DNA of 36,882 nucleotides from an uncultured Clostridia bacterium (GCA_944349515.1 CALVNE010000007.1:1-36882), one strand, 5' to 3'. Counted from the first letter of the stretch, positions 9,822 to 19,218 are shown. Notes: generated by a model from the sequence alone, not told the origin. Made by a program: numbers and translations.

Positions 9822-10088
9822 TTACTTGTTCTTTGCTTCGTCTAAGAGTTTAGCAAAATGTGCTTTTTTGCGATCAGCGGAATTTTTGTGAATGACATTG
9901 TCACCAGCGGCGCTGTCAAGTTTCGAAACAAGAACGGAATAAAGTTTGGTAGCCTCGTCAACATTTGTGGAGAGCGCTTCCTTAAACTTTTTGATATATG
10001 TTTTAATTTCAGATTTGATAGAGTTATTCACAACTCGTCTTTCTTTTTCAAGTTCCACTCTTTTTTTTGCAGATTTGATATTTGCCAT
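9822..10088 (-). CDS. rpsT: 30S ribosomal protein S20
   Basis: An 88-residue basic protein of normal length, starting MANIKSAKKRVELEKERR and keeping the family's conserved NIKSAKKR and HKNSADRKKA segments. S20 is a primary 16S rRNA-binding protein of the small subunit. AAGGAG lies a few bases before the ATG. It is monocistronic, with its own promoter and terminator, and divergent from the spore protease gene gpr, an rpsT-gpr neighbourhood common in Clostridia. Confidence 0.97.
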   Translation of the reverse strand: MANIKSAKKRVELEKERRVVNNSIKSEIKTYIKKFKEALSTNVDEATKLYSVLVSKLDSAAGDNVIHKNSADRKKAHFAKLLDEAKNK

Positions 10089-10117
10089 GTCTTTCTCCTT
10101 AAAATAATAACATAGTG

Positions 10118-10146
10118 ATTATAACATATTAATTTATAAAAATCAA
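10118..10146 (-). promoter_or_regulatory. Sigma-A promoter of rpsT
   Basis: Minus strand TTGATT, 17 bp, TATAAT with TG one base upstream of the -10. It leaves a short leader containing AAGGAG, in contrast to the leaderless neighbours. Confidence 0.8.
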
Positions 10147-10182
10147 CTTATTTTTTTAATTTTTTTTGACAATATTAAAAAT

Positions 10183-10944
10183 ATGATAGATTTATTGGAC
10201 GAATGCGGAAAAGATTTGAAAAATTACGGCTATATAACCGAGGCGCTAGGGCGGTTTAAGGCGACTTGTTCTAAACTTTTTATCGACACCGACGAGAAAG
10301 CGAAGAAGTTAGGCTTTGAAAAAGGGCACTATTTTATCCTAAACGCGCCATTACTTTTAGGCTTAAAAGAAGAGCATTTTAAGTTTTTAAAGGCGGAAAT
10401 TAAGGCGCGCATTAAAACGCTTTTAAAGGAAAATAAGATTAAGGTTAAAGAAAACATCCTTTTTGTTGGCATAGGCAACCCACAAATCGTGGCGGACAGT
10501 TTTGGCGATGCGGTGATACAAAAACTTGACATTTCTCCGTTTGAGTGCGACAATCACGTCTATAAAATTTCGCCAAACACCTTTTCCAACACCGGCATAA
10601 ACGCCTACGAAATCACTAAACTTTTGGTGGAGGCGTTCGATATTAAGGCTGTGGTGCTGTTCGACTCGCTTGCCACAACAAGTTTGTTTCGGCTGGGCAC
10701 TTCCATTCAGTTCAACGACGCGGGTCTAACTCCCGGCAGTGCGCTCAACAAATTCGGCATGGCGATAAATAGAGAAAGTCTCGGCGTGCCGTGTCTATCG
10801 GTTGGCGTGCCGCTTATGATTTCGGCGGGCGACATATCAAAAAACGCCTCAAAAGAATTTATCCTTGCCGAAAAAGATGTGGGCGAAAAAGTGGACTACC
10901 TCTCCGACCTCATCGCCGAAGTTTTCAATGAAATTTTGGACTGA
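10183..10944 (+). CDS. gpr: Divergent germination protease (GPR family)
   Basis: A 253-residue protein matching the spore germination protease that degrades small acid-soluble proteins when spores germinate. Family landmarks: LFVGIGNPQIVADSFGD (near residue 86), TGINAYEITKLL, a core like the family's DALASR (DSLATTSLFRL), the SIQFNDAGLTPGS segment and GVPCLSVGVPL. It is about 70-100 residues shorter than Bacillus GPR and lacks the N-terminal RTDLALE segment, so the usual propeptide cut site is not recognisable. No Shine-Dalgarno sequence stands before the ATG. A TTGACA at 10166 is too close to serve the ATG with normal spacing; no clear forespore (sigma-G) promoter was found. It is the main sign that this organism makes spores. 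Confidence 0.8.
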   Translation: MIDLLDECGKDLKNYGYITEALGRFKATCSKLFIDTDEKAKKLGFEKGHYFILNAPLLLGLKEEHFKFLKAEIKARIKTLLKENKIKVKENILFVGIGNPQIVADSFGDAVIQKLDISPFECDNHVYKISPNTFSNTGINAYEITKLLVEAFDIKAVVLFDSLATTSLFRLGTSIQFNDAGLTPGSALNKFGMAINRESLGVPCLSVGVPLMISAGDISKNASKEFILAEKDVGEKVDYLSDLIAEVFNEILD

Positions 10945-10992
10945 CAAAGATTTTGGTTTAATTCAGATTATGGACTGACTATGCAATTTGTG

Positions 10993-11194
10993 GTGTAGTA
11001 TGTTGCATACTACACAATATATGGTGTGAGGTGACGCCTCGCCTTCACTGAATGTGCTAGCATTTCTTCACTGCGAATCTTTGATTCGCCTTCACTGTGA
11101 ACCGCCAGTTCACTTTCACTCAAACGCTCCGCGTTTGCCGGTTTCGCCTTCACTGCGAGGCAGCGTTCCTTCACTGGAAGGCTTTCCCTTCACT
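10993..11194 (-). repeat. Hairpin-module array B (reverse orientation)
   Basis: The separator reads CCTTCACT on the plus strand, at 11042, 11089, 11147, 11168 and 11187, with variants at 11065 and 11113. Hairpins between them: GCGAATC/GATTCGC (11073-11089), GTGAAC/GTTCAC, CAAACGC/GCGTTTG, a worn AATG/CATT one, and a chimeric unit at 11155-11168 that joins half of the GCGAGGC stem to half of the GCGTTC stem. A separate 10-bp hairpin GTGTAGTATG/CATACTACAC with a 3-nt loop sits at 10993-11015. The array ends 3 bp from the penicillin-binding protein's stop codon and fills the gpr-pbp gap. Confidence 0.82.
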
Positions 11195-11196
11195 TT

Positions 11197-13437
11197 CTAT
11201 ATGTACCACTTCGAATTATCCTTCTCGCGTTCTTTGAGCCAAGCGTCATGGTTGGCGATTGTAAACTTTTTGACCTTTTTCGGTGAGTCGTCCATGTTGA
11301 AGTGGGCGATGATTTTTATCTCGTTTTCCTCCTCTTTTAGTGGCATGGTTATCTTTTGTTTTGTCGACTTATCCTTCAACGTGCGGTAGTATTCGCCGTT
11401 TAGGTAGATGTCGTAGATGATGTGCCTTTTTGTGACAATGTTAAGTTCGCAGTTGTCGTTCACCTTTTTGCATTCAGCGTCGATATCGTTTAGCGCAACG
11501 AAATTTTCCGACACCTCGCTTGGCATATTGAGCGTGGAAAAGAGGGCGGTGGTGGTGTAGCGCTCCGGCGTTTCCGGGCTTGCCAGCATAATTCTGTGGT
11601 TTTCCTCTCTTTCCAGTAAATCTATCTTCGCCTCGGTGACAAGCGAAGGTCGTTCGAAGGTGGTTATACTTACGGGAGCGTTCTCGATAAATTTTTTCAC
11701 CGCCTCGGTTGGTTCATTTCCGCCGTTGATATTTATAAGCGTATTATCCAAATTTCCGCACCAAACCCCAATGGCGTAGTCGGGCGTGTAGGAGATGTTG
11801 TAGGCGTCAAGATTGCCATTCTTTTTGCCAACCGTACCCGTCTTTGACGCGACCTCTGTTTTTGAGATTCCGCCAAGTTTTTTCGCCGTGCCAGATTTTG
11901 CCGTTTTCATTAAGATGTCGGTCATAAGGTAGGCGGAGTCCTTCCTTAACACCTCTTTTTCGCGCGGGGTGTGTTTATAGACGAGGTTGTTGTTTTTATC
12001 GAGAATATACGAAACAAATTTGGCTTCCGCGTAGTTACCAGCGTTTGCGAAGGTCGTGTAGGAATTTGTCAGCGTCTTTAAATTTTCGCCGTAGGTCATT
12101 CCGCCGAGGGCGAGCGCGTAACTATCGTCCTTCTCGTCGAAGGTGAAACCCATGCGCTCGGCGTACATCTTGCCGGTGTCTATGCCGATGTAGCTTAAAA
12201 CCTTGATTGCCACCGTGTTGACGGAGTTTTTGACGGCGTCGGTAACGGAGATGTAGCCACTATACTTTCCGTTGACGTTTTGTGGTGAGTAGGAGCCAAT
12301 TGTGATTTTCTCATCGTTGACTTCGGTTGACGGTGTAATGGCATTCTCGTTAAGAGCGGGCGCGTACACCAAAACCGGCTTTATGCATGAACCCACCTGC
12401 CGACGAGCGTCCAAAATTTTGTAGGCGCTGTTTCCAATATAGGCGCTGACGCCGTGCGAAAAGTTATCAATGACGATGCCGGCGTAATTGTTGTCTTGAA
12501 AGTTGGTGGAGGACAATGCTTCTTCAAGAGCGGTTTGCCTTTCGTCATTTTGGTAGGTGTGAATTTTGTATCCGCCGATGGCAATCTGTTTTGCCGGCAA
12601 GTTTAAAATCTTCATAGCCTCGTCAATGCTTGCTTGCGAATAGGAGTTGAGTTTATTTTCCGCTTCTTTGTTTATGTCAAGTTTTATCGGCGTATTTTCA
12701 TTTTGTATAAGGGCGTTTGCGTCGATTTTGCCGTCCTTTTCCATTTCTTTTAATACCAAATTTCGCCTTTTGGTGGCGTTTTCGGGGTGACTTACGGGCG
12801 AGTACTTATTTGGTGACTTAATCATGCCAGCCAGCGTGCAACTTTCGCCGAGCGTTAGATTTTCGGCGCTTTTATTGAAATAAAAATTGGAGGCGCTCTC
12901 AATGCCATAGCAATTATTGCCAAAATATATGACATTTAGGTAGCACTCCAAAATCTCGTCCTTAGTGAAGGCGTTTTCCAGTTTTTTGGTCAGAGCAACT
13001 TCTTTTATCTTCCTCTCAAAGGTTTTTTCACTGCTTAAGTGGGTGTTTTTAATAAGTTGTTGGCTTATGGTGGAGGCGCCTTCTTTAAGCGAGAAAGATT
13101 TTAAATTGTTAATCATCGCTTTCAATATGCGCTTTTTGTTTATGCCGTTGTGCTTATAAAAATCCTTATCTTCAATAGACAAAAAGGCGTCCTTGGTGTG
13201 CTCCGGAATCTTGTCCAGCGTTATATACTCGCCATTAAAGGTGTTTTCTTCGTCGATAATGTTGTTGTCTTTATCGTAAATTTCAATGCTGAGTGCGGGC
13301 GAGGTCAGTGCGTCGACATCAAGCGGAAGGTGGGAAAACTTGGTGTAGTTAACAAAAAAATAGATAGTCGCAAAGGTTACAAGCCCCACAATTATCAAAA
13401 GAAAGGTTGTTAGACAGATTTTGACAATTTTCTTCAT
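11197..13437 (-). CDS. Class A penicillin-binding protein (transglycosylase/transpeptidase)
   Basis: A 746-residue bifunctional peptidoglycan synthase of the PBP1A type, anchored by one N-terminal membrane helix (residues 5-28). The glycosyltransferase domain (about 60-230) has EDKDFYKHNG, GASTISQQLIKN and LNVIYFGN. The transpeptidase domain (about 300-600) has the serine nucleophile motif SCIK, then SVN and KTGT. About 130 residues follow with no recognised motif. All catalytic motifs are present, so it should polymerise and cross-link peptidoglycan outside the membrane. The -10-like CATAAT lies 6 nt before the ATG with no ribosome binding site. Its stop codon touches array B. It is divergent from miaB. 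Confidence 0.93.
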   Translation of the reverse strand: MKKIVKICLTTFLLIIVGLVTFATIYFFVNYTKFSHLPLDVDALTSPALSIEIYDKDNNIIDEENTFNGEYITLDKIPEHTKDAFLSIEDKDFYKHNGINKKRILKAMINNLKSFSLKEGASTISQQLIKNTHLSSEKTFERKIKEVALTKKLENAFTKDEILECYLNVIYFGNNCYGIESASNFYFNKSAENLTLGESCTLAGMIKSPNKYSPVSHPENATKRRNLVLKEMEKDGKIDANALIQNENTPIKLDINKEAENKLNSYSQASIDEAMKILNLPAKQIAIGGYKIHTYQNDERQTALEEALSSTNFQDNNYAGIVIDNFSHGVSAYIGNSAYKILDARRQVGSCIKPVLVYAPALNENAITPSTEVNDEKITIGSYSPQNVNGKYSGYISVTDAVKNSVNTVAIKVLSYIGIDTGKMYAERMGFTFDEKDDSYALALGGMTYGENLKTLTNSYTTFANAGNYAEAKFVSYILDKNNNLVYKHTPREKEVLRKDSAYLMTDILMKTAKSGTAKKLGGISKTEVASKTGTVGKKNGNLDAYNISYTPDYAIGVWCGNLDNTLININGGNEPTEAVKKFIENAPVSITTFERPSLVTEAKIDLLEREENHRIMLASPETPERYTTTALFSTLNMPSEVSENFVALNDIDAECKKVNDNCELNIVTKRHIIYDIYLNGEYYRTLKDKSTKQKITMPLKEEENEIKIIAHFNMDDSPKKVKKFTIANHDAWLKEREKDNSKWYI

Positions 13438-13443
13438 TTTTTT

Positions 13444-13472
13444 ATTATGTTACGAATTTTGTCAAAAATACA
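13444..13472 (-). promoter_or_regulatory. Candidate promoter of the penicillin-binding protein gene
   Basis: Minus strand CATAAT ends 6 nt before the ATG. The -35 at 17 bp is weak (TGTATT), and a TTGACA lies at a spacing of only 10. The call rests mainly on the same 6-nt geometry as at tlyA, sufC and the helicase. Confidence 0.4.
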
Positions 13473-13481
13473 TTTCTTCTC

Positions 13482-13510
13482 TTGCCAAAATAAGAAAAAC
13501 CTTGTATAAT
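13482..13510 (+). promoter_or_regulatory. Sigma-A promoter of the miaB operon
   Basis: TTGCCA (13482-13487), 17 bp, TATAAT (13505-13510). The ATG follows after 9 nt, so the leader would be about 2-3 nt. No ribosome binding site is present. Confidence 0.75.
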
Positions 13511-13519
13511 ATACTTGTT

Positions 13520-14650
13520 ATGAAATATATAATTATTACTTACGGCTGTCAAATGAATGTGCATGAGAGCGAGAAACTTGCCTACATCTGCGAACAAATG
13601 GGCTACACCGAAACGTCGAACAGAGATGAGGCAGATTTGATTGTTTTTAACACTTGTGCTATTCGTGAGGGCGCTGAAGATAGAGTTTTTGGCAATGTGG
13701 GTGCACTTAAAAAGTTGAAAAAGAGGCGCCCTGAGGTTATCGTTGCCGTTTGTGGGTGTATGACGCAGAAAGAAACAACAGCGAACTACATTTTAAAAAC
13801 CTTTCCGTTCGTCGACATCGTTATTGGCACTTTTAACTTGCCAAACTTTGCCTATTATGTGGAGGCGGTCAAAAAGGGCAGACAACTTGAACTTCTAGAT
13901 GAGGGCGAGATAGACGAAACTGTGCCATATAAACGTTCGAGTGGCGATAACGCATGGGTGAACATCATGCAAGGGTGCAACAACTTTTGCACATATTGCA
14001 TCGTGCCGTACGTCAAAGGGCGCGAGAAAAGTAGGCGCGAAGAAAATATCTTAAAAGAGATTAAAGAGATTATTAGCGAAGGGAAGTATAAAAAAATCAC
14101 CCTTCTTGGGCAAAATGTCAACTCCTATGGGCACGACCTAAAAAATGGCGAAAATTTTGCTAAATTATTAAGGGATATTTGCGCGCTTGACGGCGATTTT
14201 AAACTCACCTTCATGACCTCGCATCCAAAAGATTTAACAAGCGATGTCATAGACGTCGTCGCAAGCGAGGATAAGATTTTAAAGGAAATTCATCTTCCGG
14301 CGCAGAGCGGAAACAACCGAATTTTAAGCCTTATGAATAGACGCTACACGCGCGAAAAATACCTTTCCATCATCAAGGAAATTCGCGAGAAAATTCCAAA
14401 CTGCAAGATAACCTCCGATTTTATCGTCGGTTTTCCAACCGAAACAGAAGAGGAGTTTGAGGACACCATGAGCCTTGTAAGCGAGGTGAAGTTTGACGGC
14501 ATTTTCGCCTTTATGTACTCTCCGCGCGAGGGCACGGTGGCAAGCAAAATGGACGGACAAATTGACGAGACAGTGAAAAATAGGCGGGTGAACGCCCTGC
14601 TTGACCTTGAAAAGAAGATACAAAAGGAAAAAAGAGATGTTAGAAATTAA
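13520..14650 (+). CDS. miaB: tRNA-2-methylthio-N6-dimethylallyladenosine synthase lacking the TRAM domain
   Basis: A 376-residue methylthiotransferase. The N-terminal UPF0004 domain has the three cluster cysteines in YGCQMN, NTCAIRE and VCGCMT. The radical SAM domain has CNNFCTYC near residue 155 and SHPKDLT. MiaB adds a methylthio group at A37 of tRNAs reading UNN codons, after MiaA has prenylated the base. MiaA is encoded three genes downstream. Family members are usually about 440 residues and end in a TRAM RNA-binding domain. This one stops at KKIQKEKRDVRN, just where TRAM should begin, and mutS overlaps the stop, so no TRAM coding sequence remains. ATG 13520 is chosen because the family's start (MKYIIITYGCQMN) is there and the promoter lies immediately upstream. 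Confidence 0.92.
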   Translation: MKYIIITYGCQMNVHESEKLAYICEQMGYTETSNRDEADLIVFNTCAIREGAEDRVFGNVGALKKLKKRRPEVIVAVCGCMTQKETTANYILKTFPFVDIVIGTFNLPNFAYYVEAVKKGRQLELLDEGEIDETVPYKRSSGDNAWVNIMQGCNNFCTYCIVPYVKGREKSRREENILKEIKEIISEGKYKKITLLGQNVNSYGHDLKNGENFAKLLRDICALDGDFKLTFMTSHPKDLTSDVIDVVASEDKILKEIHLPAQSGNNRILSLMNRRYTREKYLSIIKEIREKIPNCKITSDFIVGFPTETEEEFEDTMSLVSEVKFDGIFAFMYSPREGTVASKMDGQIDETVKNRRVNALLDLEKKIQKEKRDVRN

Positions 14651-17249
14651 AGAACACTATTCACCAATGATAAAGCACTACTGCAATCTTAAAAATCAAA
14701 ACGAAGATTGTGTGCTTTTTTATAGGCTAGGCGACTTCTATGAACTATTCTTTAATGACGCGGTGGAGATAAGCCGTGTTTTAGATCTCACCTTGACTTC
14801 AAAAAGCGGTGGTAATAAAGAGCAAGTGCCGATGTGCGGGGTGCCTTATCATGCGGCGGACTCGTATATCGCCAAACTTGTGGGTAAGGGCTATAAGGTG
14901 GCAATTTGCGAGCAATTAACAGAGCCAACAAAGGGGCAGAAGATTGTGGATAGGGACATCGTGAGGGTGATAACGGCTGGCACGGTGACCGAGGAAAGTA
15001 TGCTTGAAGGCGATAAGAATAACTACATCATGTGCTTGTACCATAAAAACTACGCGCTTTTTATCGCTTACTCCGACATTTTGACCGGCGAGGTTCACCT
15101 AACTTCCTTTTCGGATAATTTGGAAACTAATTTCAGTAATCTTTACTCTCGCATTGAGCCGTCGCAGGTTATCGGTAACGATGAGGCGAGGGTGTTTTAC
15201 AATAACTTAAGCCTTCAAAACGCCGGCTCTATGCCTAAATTTGAGGAGTATTACGACTACGCTTTCAATCTTTCAAAAGACGTGGAAAATATTAAGACGC
15301 AGTTTGGCGGAAATGCTGTGACGGTGTTTGAACTTAAAAACGAGGGCGAAAAAGTTGTCATCGGCGCGTTACTTGAATATCTTTTTGAAACACAAAAGCG
15401 TTCGATTAAGAACATAAATAAGATTATCTCTCACAGAAAAGACAACTTCTTAAACCTCGACTTCAACACCCGCCGAAACCTAGAAATTGTGGAGGCGATT
15501 CGTGACAAAAAGCGATATGGAAGTTTACTTTGGCTTCTCGACAAAACGAAAACCAGCATGGGCGCAAGGCTCTTTCGAACCTACCTCGACCAACCGTTAA
15601 AGGACAGCGCCGTGATAAACTTTCGCCTAGACGGCGTGGAGGAATTCACCAAAAACCTCATCATGCGAGATAGAGTCAAAGAGGCGCTTAACGAAATTTA
15701 TGATATCGAGAGGCTGAGCGGGAAGATTGGATACGGCAATGCCACCCCGCGAGACCTCATGTCGCTTGGCATTTCGCTTAATGCGCTTCCAAAGTTAAAA
15801 GAGGCGCTAATTTCAGTTAAATCGAAGTGCCTTTTAAAACTTTTAAACGGCATAGGCGATTTTTCAACGGTAGCGGACCTTCTTAAGCGCGCAATCATGG
15901 ATAACCCTCCTGTTTCCACCAGAGAGGGAGGGTACATTGCCAACAATTTCAACGACGACCTCGACAAAATTCGCGACGCCAAAAAACACGGCAAGGAAAG
16001 AGTGAAGGAACTTGAAAAGAAAGAGCGCGAAAAGACGAATATCAAAAATTTGAAGATAAGTTTTAACAGCGTTTTTGGCTACTATATTGAAGTTAGCAAG
16101 TTGCAAGCGGAACTTGTGCCACTAAGGTACATTCGAAAGCAAACTTTAACGAGTGCCGAGCGCTACACCACGCGCGAACTTCAAGAACTTGAAGAGGTGG
16201 TAATAAACGCCGACGAAAAAGAGGTGAAGTTAGAGGATAAGATATATAAAACGCTTATGGAGTATCTTACCAACTTCATTTCGAACTTTCAAGAGGTCAG
16301 CAAAATTGTTGCCGAAATAGATTGCCTATTGTCACTTGCCGAGTGCGCGGTGAAGTATAACTACTCGCGTCCGACCATTAACAAAAATGTTAAAGAGATT
16401 AAAATTGTCAAGGGCAGACATCCGGTTGTAGAAAGGTTTGTTAAAAACGGTAACTTCATTTCCAACGATACCCTTTTAGACAACGACGAAAACATAATGA
16501 TGATAATAACCGGACCTAACATGGCGGGCAAAAGCACCTACATGAGGCAGGTTGCTATCATCACCTTTATGGCGCACATCGGCAGTTTTGTGCCGGCAGA
16601 GAGCGCGGAAATTCCAGTAACGGACAGAATTTTCACCCGTGTGGGCGCAAGCGATGATTTGGCGTTCGGGCAGTCGACTTTCATGGTGGAAATGAGCGAG
16701 GTGGCTCTCATTCTTGCCAACGCCACCGAAAAGAGTTTGGTGGTTTTGGACGAAATCGGCAGAGGTACTTCCACTTTTGACGGGCTTTCTATTGCGTGGG
16801 CGGTTGTGGAGTATATTGCAAAAAATATCAAGTGTAAAACCCTCTTTGCCACCCATTACCACGAACTAAGCGAACTCGAAGGCGTCCTTCACGGCGTTAA
16901 AAACTATAAAAGCACGGTGAAAGAGACGGGCGACAGTGTGGTGTTTTTAAGAAAGATTGTGCGCGGTCATGCCAACAAAAGTTTTGGCGTGGAGGTGGCA
17001 AAACTTGCCGGCGTGCCGGATAAAGTTTTGGATAGGGCCAACGAGATAAGTAGGAACTTAGAGCGCGTCAATCAAAAACTCGACCTCGACATTTTCAGCG
17101 AAAATGAGGAGCGCGAGCGCGCGGAAAAGAACAATAAACTAGGGCAAAAACTTTTGTCTATTCTTAAAGATATCGACATGAACAGAATGTCACCAATGGA
17201 AAGTTTTGAAGTTTTAAACGATTTAACTAAAACTGCAAAAGGAGAATAG
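14637..17249 (+). CDS. mutS: DNA mismatch repair protein MutS
   Basis: An 870-residue protein of normal length. The mismatch-wedge motif is at residues 34-36 (FYE in YRLGDFYELF). The C-terminal ATPase domain has Walker A GPNMAGKSTYMRQ, a LDEIGRGTSTFDG Walker B/signature region and FATHYHEL. It recognises mispairs and recruits MutL, encoded directly behind it. It overlaps miaB by 14 nt, and AAGGAA lies 9 nt before its ATG. An upstream start at 14601 would extend into miaB without a binding site and is not favoured. Confidence 0.97.
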   Translation: MLEIKEHYSPMIKHYCNLKNQNEDCVLFYRLGDFYELFFNDAVEISRVLDLTLTSKSGGNKEQVPMCGVPYHAADSYIAKLVGKGYKVAICEQLTEPTKGQKIVDRDIVRVITAGTVTEESMLEGDKNNYIMCLYHKNYALFIAYSDILTGEVHLTSFSDNLETNFSNLYSRIEPSQVIGNDEARVFYNNLSLQNAGSMPKFEEYYDYAFNLSKDVENIKTQFGGNAVTVFELKNEGEKVVIGALLEYLFETQKRSIKNINKIISHRKDNFLNLDFNTRRNLEIVEAIRDKKRYGSLLWLLDKTKTSMGARLFRTYLDQPLKDSAVINFRLDGVEEFTKNLIMRDRVKEALNEIYDIERLSGKIGYGNATPRDLMSLGISLNALPKLKEALISVKSKCLLKLLNGIGDFSTVADLLKRAIMDNPPVSTREGGYIANNFNDDLDKIRDAKKHGKERVKELEKKEREKTNIKNLKISFNSVFGYYIEVSKLQAELVPLRYIRKQTLTSAERYTTRELQELEEVVINADEKEVKLEDKIYKTLMEYLTNFISNFQEVSKIVAEIDCLLSLAECAVKYNYSRPTINKNVKEIKIVKGRHPVVERFVKNGNFISNDTLLDNDENIMMIITGPNMAGKSTYMRQVAIITFMAHIGSFVPAESAEIPVTDRIFTRVGASDDLAFGQSTFMVEMSEVALILANATEKSLVVLDEIGRGTSTFDGLSIAWAVVEYIAKNIKCKTLFATHYHELSELEGVLHGVKNYKSTVKETGDSVVFLRKIVRGHANKSFGVEVAKLAGVPDKVLDRANEISRNLERVNQKLDLDIFSENEERERAEKNNKLGQKLLSILKDIDMNRMSPMESFEVLNDLTKTAKGE

Positions 17250-17250
17250 T

Positions 17251-19218
17251 ATGAAAATTAATGTGCTTTCGCCACGGGTCTACAACCGTATATCTGCGGG
17301 CGAGGTGGTGGAAAATCCGGCAAGTATTGTTAAGGAACTTGTGGAAAACAGCCTCGACGCCGGCGCCACAAAGGTCAAGGTGGAAATATATGACGGCGGA
17401 ATTAAGTCGATAATCGTCAGCGATAACGGAAGCGGTATCGAAAAGGATGACCTTCCGCTTGCCTTTCTTCCACACGCTACAAGTAAGATTTCGGACGTTG
17501 ACGACCTTGACAGCATCGCCACGCTCGGCTTCCGCGGTGAGGCACTTGCCAGCATTGCGTCGGTTTCTATGGTCAAACTTTCCACCAAAACTGAAAATGC
17601 CGACACCGGCTATCTCATCGAGGCGAGCGCGGGCGAGATAGGCAAGGTGCAGGAGGTGGCGCGCGTGAAAGGTACGACGATAACCGCGGAAAACCTCTTT
17701 TACAACACGCCAGCACGCGCTAAATTTTTGCGCAAACCAAAGACGGAGGAGGGCGAGATAACTCACCTTATCGAAAGATTCATGCTTTCGCGCCCAGATG
17801 TTGCCTTTGAATATATCATCGACGATAAGTGTAAATATAATAGTTACACCGGCGCTTTAAGCGATGTTATCTATGAAATTTACGGCAGAGAGGTCTATGA
17901 CAATATGCTGGAAGTGAATTTAAAGGTCGACGATGTGGAGGTTTTGGGCTATGTTTCCTCGCCCAAGCTATCCCGTCCGAACCGCTCGTGGCAGACCCTT
18001 TTTGTCAACGGCAGATTTGTGGAAAATTACCAAATTTCGGCGTGCATTCAGGGCGCCTATGCCTCGCTCCTTATGAAGGGGCGCTTCCCGGTGTACGTGC
18101 TAGATATCAATTTGCCACTTGATAAAGTTGATGTAAACGTCCACCCGAACAAAAAAGAGGTGAAATTCGAGGAGTACTCCAAGGTGTTCATGGTGGTGCG
18201 AAAAGCAGTGGAGAATGCGCTTATCAAAACGAATGTTATTGCCGACTTTGAATTCACAAATCGCGAGGAGAGCGAGTGGAGCAAATTTTCGATAGAAAAC
18301 GACCCTGAACCTATGCGCACCTCTTTTAACGCCGTGCAAAAAACAACCATTGAGCCTCTGACGCGTGACGAAGGGTCAAGTTACATTATAAAGAAGGACG
18401 ATGACACTCTTGATAAGGAACTGATTGAAACAAAAAATTTTCAAAAAAAAGGCATAGATTTTATCAATATGCCAGAGTTTTCTAGCATTAAAAGTGACGA
18501 ACGAAGAAGAAATAAGCCGGGCGGAGTTATCTATTTCGACCAAGACGAGGAAAGACTTTTGGATGAGGTGGAGGTGAGCGCCGTTAAGCCAAGTTTTGCC
18601 GAGCAAAAACCAGCGCGCAGTGAAAAAGATACCTTTTTAGAGGCAGATGTGAAAGCGGAAGTTAAAATTTTGGGCGTGGTGTTTAACACCTACATTTTAA
18701 CCGAATACGGCGACAGCATTTACATCATCGACCAACACGCCATGCACGAAAGGCAACTCTACGAAAAGATAAAGAAGGAGGTAGAGGATAAGAGCGTAAT
18801 TAAGCAAGACCTCCTTGTGCCTTATGAGTTTGGCTTAACTCCACTTGACGCTGAGAAGTTTGAAAGAAGTTTGAAGAATTTAAACGAGATTGGCTTTGAA
18901 GTCACCTTTGACGGACATATTTTCACCATAAAAAGCGTGCCGTATGTGCTTTCAAATATCAACTTAAACAATTTTGTTGAGGAAGTTTTGGGCGACGAAA
19001 CGATAGGCGACAAGAAGGCGAGCACTTTTATCAACGAAAAACTTTGTCAGCACGCTTGTAAGCACGCCATTCGCGCCGGTGATGTGGTGACGAAAGATGA
19101 AATTGCCTACCTTATAGAGGAGATGAAAAAGAGCGTGCTACTTTGTCCGCACGGCAGACCGATTGTTGTGAAACTGACCCGCAAGGAACTTGAAAAGATG
19201 TTCAAAAGGGTGCTGTAA
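17251..19218 (+). CDS. mutL: DNA mismatch repair protein MutL, endonuclease type
   Basis: A 655-residue protein. The N-terminal GHKL ATPase has ISAGEVV (near residue 10), ENSLDAGA and GFRGEAL. The C-terminal domain carries the metal-binding nicking motif DQHAMHERQLYE (from residue 494), plus ACKHAIRAGD and CPHGRP. This marks the endonuclease-type MutL of organisms without MutH, which nicks the new strand under control of the sliding clamp. It is translated from AAAGGAG inside the end of mutS, with 1 nt between the genes. Confidence 0.97.
   Translation: MKINVLSPRVYNRISAGEVVENPASIVKELVENSLDAGATKVKVEIYDGGIKSIIVSDNGSGIEKDDLPLAFLPHATSKISDVDDLDSIATLGFRGEALASIASVSMVKLSTKTENADTGYLIEASAGEIGKVQEVARVKGTTITAENLFYNTPARAKFLRKPKTEEGEITHLIERFMLSRPDVAFEYIIDDKCKYNSYTGALSDVIYEIYGREVYDNMLEVNLKVDDVEVLGYVSSPKLSRPNRSWQTLFVNGRFVENYQISACIQGAYASLLMKGRFPVYVLDINLPLDKVDVNVHPNKKEVKFEEYSKVFMVVRKAVENALIKTNVIADFEFTNREESEWSKFSIENDPEPMRTSFNAVQKTTIEPLTRDEGSSYIIKKDDDTLDKELIETKNFQKKGIDFINMPEFSSIKSDERRRNKPGGVIYFDQDEERLLDEVEVSAVKPSFAEQKPARSEKDTFLEADVKAEVKILGVVFNTYILTEYGDSIYIIDQHAMHERQLYEKIKKEVEDKSVIKQDLLVPYEFGLTPLDAEKFERSLKNLNEIGFEVTFDGHIFTIKSVPYVLSNINLNNFVEEVLGDETIGDKKASTFINEKLCQHACKHAIRAGDVVTKDEIAYLIEEMKKSVLLCPHGRPIVVKLTRKELEKMFKRVL

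Noticed and set aside
10166..10187. TTGACA/TATGAT promoter for gpr
   Set aside because: The spacing is only 10 bp and the -10 would overlap the start codon.
10993..11015. Terminator for gpr
   Set aside because: The 10-bp hairpin is perfect but is followed by AATATATGG, not a T run.
11054..11389. 111-residue plus-strand frame across array B
   Set aside because: It reads the reverse of the hairpin modules and then runs antisense through the penicillin-binding protein gene.
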